DNA of 64,000 nucleotides from Syngnathus acus. Its lineage: Eukaryota > Chordata > Actinopteri > Syngnathiformes > Syngnathidae. The notes under the pieces are model-generated. The model was given only the letters and a program-made list of their open reading frames with translations, had not been told where the DNA came from and searched no databases. Below, in pieces: positions 62,141 through 64,000 of this stretch. Both the position numbers and the translations under genes were made by a program. The DNA lies in the NCBI RefSeq assembly GCF_901709675.1, contig NC_051092.1, positions 1,864,491-1,928,490 of the forward strand. Direction: 5' to 3'. Within the stretch, counting starts at the first letter, position 1, and each line of letters starts with the position of its first letter.

Positions 62141-63930
62141 TCAGCAGCCTGCTGGTGATGGAGCAAAGTAATAGAGAGCCAATAGGATCAGATAGACAAT
62201 TACCAGAGCTGTACCTGCATTTTAAAAACACAGAAGGCAGAAAAAAAGGGGGAAATATTTTATTTTTGAATGCAATAGCAGATATTCCCTGAAATTAGTT
62301 CATTTTTTTTTTTTTTTTTTTAATATTTGAAAATTTATTTACCCTACTATATACTGCAATTCATTGATTTATTGTAAATAATACATTTGACACTTTTACA
62401 TCAATACTTTACAATGTTAATTTTTTTGATACTGTTTTGTAATTATGCTGTCAATTTACAGGCTAAATAAAAATTAAATAAAAGACACAAATATTTGTAC
62501 AGAATTACCTTTATTATAAATTGGACAACTAAGAATAAATTCAACTTATATGTTAGTAAAATAAACTATTTTATACATGGGTTAATATCAATTGAATTAT
62601 TTAAATGAAAACATTGAAGACAATTCTCTATTTAGTTAAAAATTTGATTCTTTTTGTACACGCAGTTGTCAAACACTTACCTTGAAAATAATCCGACTTG
62701 CCATCCATGAAGATGTAGTTAACCAGAATCACGCTGAAGATACTGGTCCAAAGGTGCAAGTCGCTGAACAAGAGCACAAAGCCCACATCCTGACAAAACA
62801 GCAATGGCGGCGTAAATTGAAAAATCAACTTGTCTGACTGCTGCACAGAGAAATGAGAAGACCTTACGTAAAAGGTATTGAACAAGACGAGGATCGGAAT
62901 CTGAAGCATGCAGACCTGCACAGCGATACAACTTCCTACCTCTAAACTGAAGGGAAAAAAAAAAAAAGGATTTATTGTAAAGAGCAAAAGTCTCATTTGA
63001 AATTTGTGTTCATGAGAGTACCTGAGACTTATGTTATTTTGAAGTGCAAACTGGATACCGTTGACGATCTCAGGGATCTCGGGAACCATGGCGAGAATTG
63101 TTACCCCGATGAAATACTGGAGAAGGAAAACAATATAAACACATTAAACCCAAGACAAATATTTTCTTACTAATTAAGTCGATTTTTCAGATATTTGTAT
63201 TTTACTTGAACATTTCATGATCGGACTTTTACTTCTTACATTTGGAAAAATAGATGTGCATCCTTTGTCAAAATAGGCGAGTTCATTTTTCAAAATCCAC
63301 AGCTGATGACAGGAATTAAAACCATTTGGCTGTTTTACAATATAAAAAGTTACCTGAAAAAATTGTTTGGCTTTTTGACCATTTAAAAAAAAAAAAAAAC
63401 TCAAATATTGCCCAAGTGAGTACTTATGCCATATGTCCCAACCTGGGAGATTGTAGGCTGATTAAGGATGGGCTGGATATGTTCCGTGGCCAGGTCGGCG
63501 CAGGCCGACGTGAACACGGTGGCCAAGATGAGGATGAGTAGAGACCTCCATCGGGACCAGTGAACTACCGGACCACCATGCTGCTGGTGACTGCTTTCTG
63601 GTTCCAAAAGACCGTGACAATTAGCATCAATTAGCATCATAGGGGGACTATAATCCTACCCTGTCTGTCTCCAACGTGGATCTCGTAGATGTGGGAGTGT
63701 GTCTTGAGCGTGAATATTAATCCGATGATGTAAGCCACGGGCAAGAGGGCCGACACAGTGTACACCAGGGGCCTAGAAAACAAAATCAAGTAAACCTGTA
63801 CATCAGATTGTGTTCAACTAAAGAGGCTCAGATTTCCTGAAGCGAGTTGCAAAAAACTAAATCTGTCATGCTTATTAAGAGGAACTCAAATGTCTTACTG
63901 AACATGGTGATGAAACAGTGTCCCGTTGTT
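62141..63930 (-). CDS. cax1: Cax-type cation/proton exchanger, C-terminal part
   Basis: Likely endomembrane Ca2+/monovalent cation:H+ antiporter of the CaCA superfamily; the zebrafish cax1 product is reported to act in neural crest development. Exons in transcript order: 63899-63930, 63660-63772, 63443-63597, 63022-63116, 62868-62946, 62681-62789, 62141-62214. Phases agree and give about 218 residues. Multiple hydrophobic helices are visible: PLVYTVSALLPVAYIIGLIF, SLLILILATVFTSACADL, then the acidic, conserved alpha-2-like motif VTILAMVPEIPEIVNGIQFA, VCMLQIPILVLFNTFY, HLWTSIFSVILVNYIFMDG and ALVIVYLILLALYYFAPS. The Glu-Pro-Glu-Ile signature with following N corresponds to the ion-binding alpha repeat. 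The 5' end, including the first alpha repeat, lies beyond the right edge. The exact subfamily is less certain than the superfamily. Confidence 0.85.
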
Positions 63931-64000
63931 CTGTTAAATAGATAGAAAGAATGATGTGAAATGTTCTGCACACTGTACCAATTTGTCCGTTATATGTCCG

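Overview
This is vertebrate nuclear DNA, almost certainly from a teleost fish. Genes are split by canonical GT-AG introns, the intergenic DNA is AT-rich with many microsatellites and short inverted-repeat transposons, and the proteins are clear orthologues of vertebrate genes. One gene belongs to a cation/proton exchanger type known from zebrafish and absent from mammals as far as I know. No bacterial, plasmid or viral gene organisation is visible. Homology calls come from remembered protein families, not from a search.

Layout: (1) 1-15655 is non-coding and most likely the long first intron of frmd5. It contains a ~5.0 kb hAT-like transposon (4139-9134) with terminal inverted repeats, an 8-bp target duplication and two internal tandem arrays, but no transposase. 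(2) 15656-23542, plus strand: frmd5 exon 2 to the stop, in 13 coding exons, with an extra frame-compatible candidate exon at 22560-22766. (3) 26185-32367, minus strand: the complete blm (RecQ helicase) gene in 21 coding exons, convergent with frmd5. Its upstream region holds a duplicated CCAAT plus ZNF143-like module. (4) 35093-49271, minus strand: the complete rasgrf1 gene in 27 coding exons, with one apparent GC-AG intron and several MITEs in its introns. (5) 49272-57919: intergenic, with simple repeats, a MITE and candidate regulatory blocks. (6) 57920-60444, plus strand: the complete klhdc10 gene in 10 coding exons. (7) 62141 to beyond the right edge, minus strand: the 3' part of a cax1-like cation/H+ exchanger, convergent with klhdc10.

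For blm, rasgrf1 and klhdc10 every exon phase closes to an uninterrupted reading frame: 1328, 1256 and 417 residues. frmd5 gives 532 visible residues after the missing first exon. The genes do not form one pathway: junction/membrane adaptor, DNA-repair helicase, Ras/Rac exchange factor, ubiquitin-ligase receptor and ion exchanger. The linkage of frmd5, blm and rasgrf1 fits ancestral synteny, because all three human orthologues lie on chromosome 15.

The most interesting non-genic observations are the hAT-like element with its higher-order repeat and conserved hairpin, the candidate frmd5 exon, the duplicated blm promoter module, and a pair of inverted MITEs flanking an AT-rich palindromic segment in rasgrf1.
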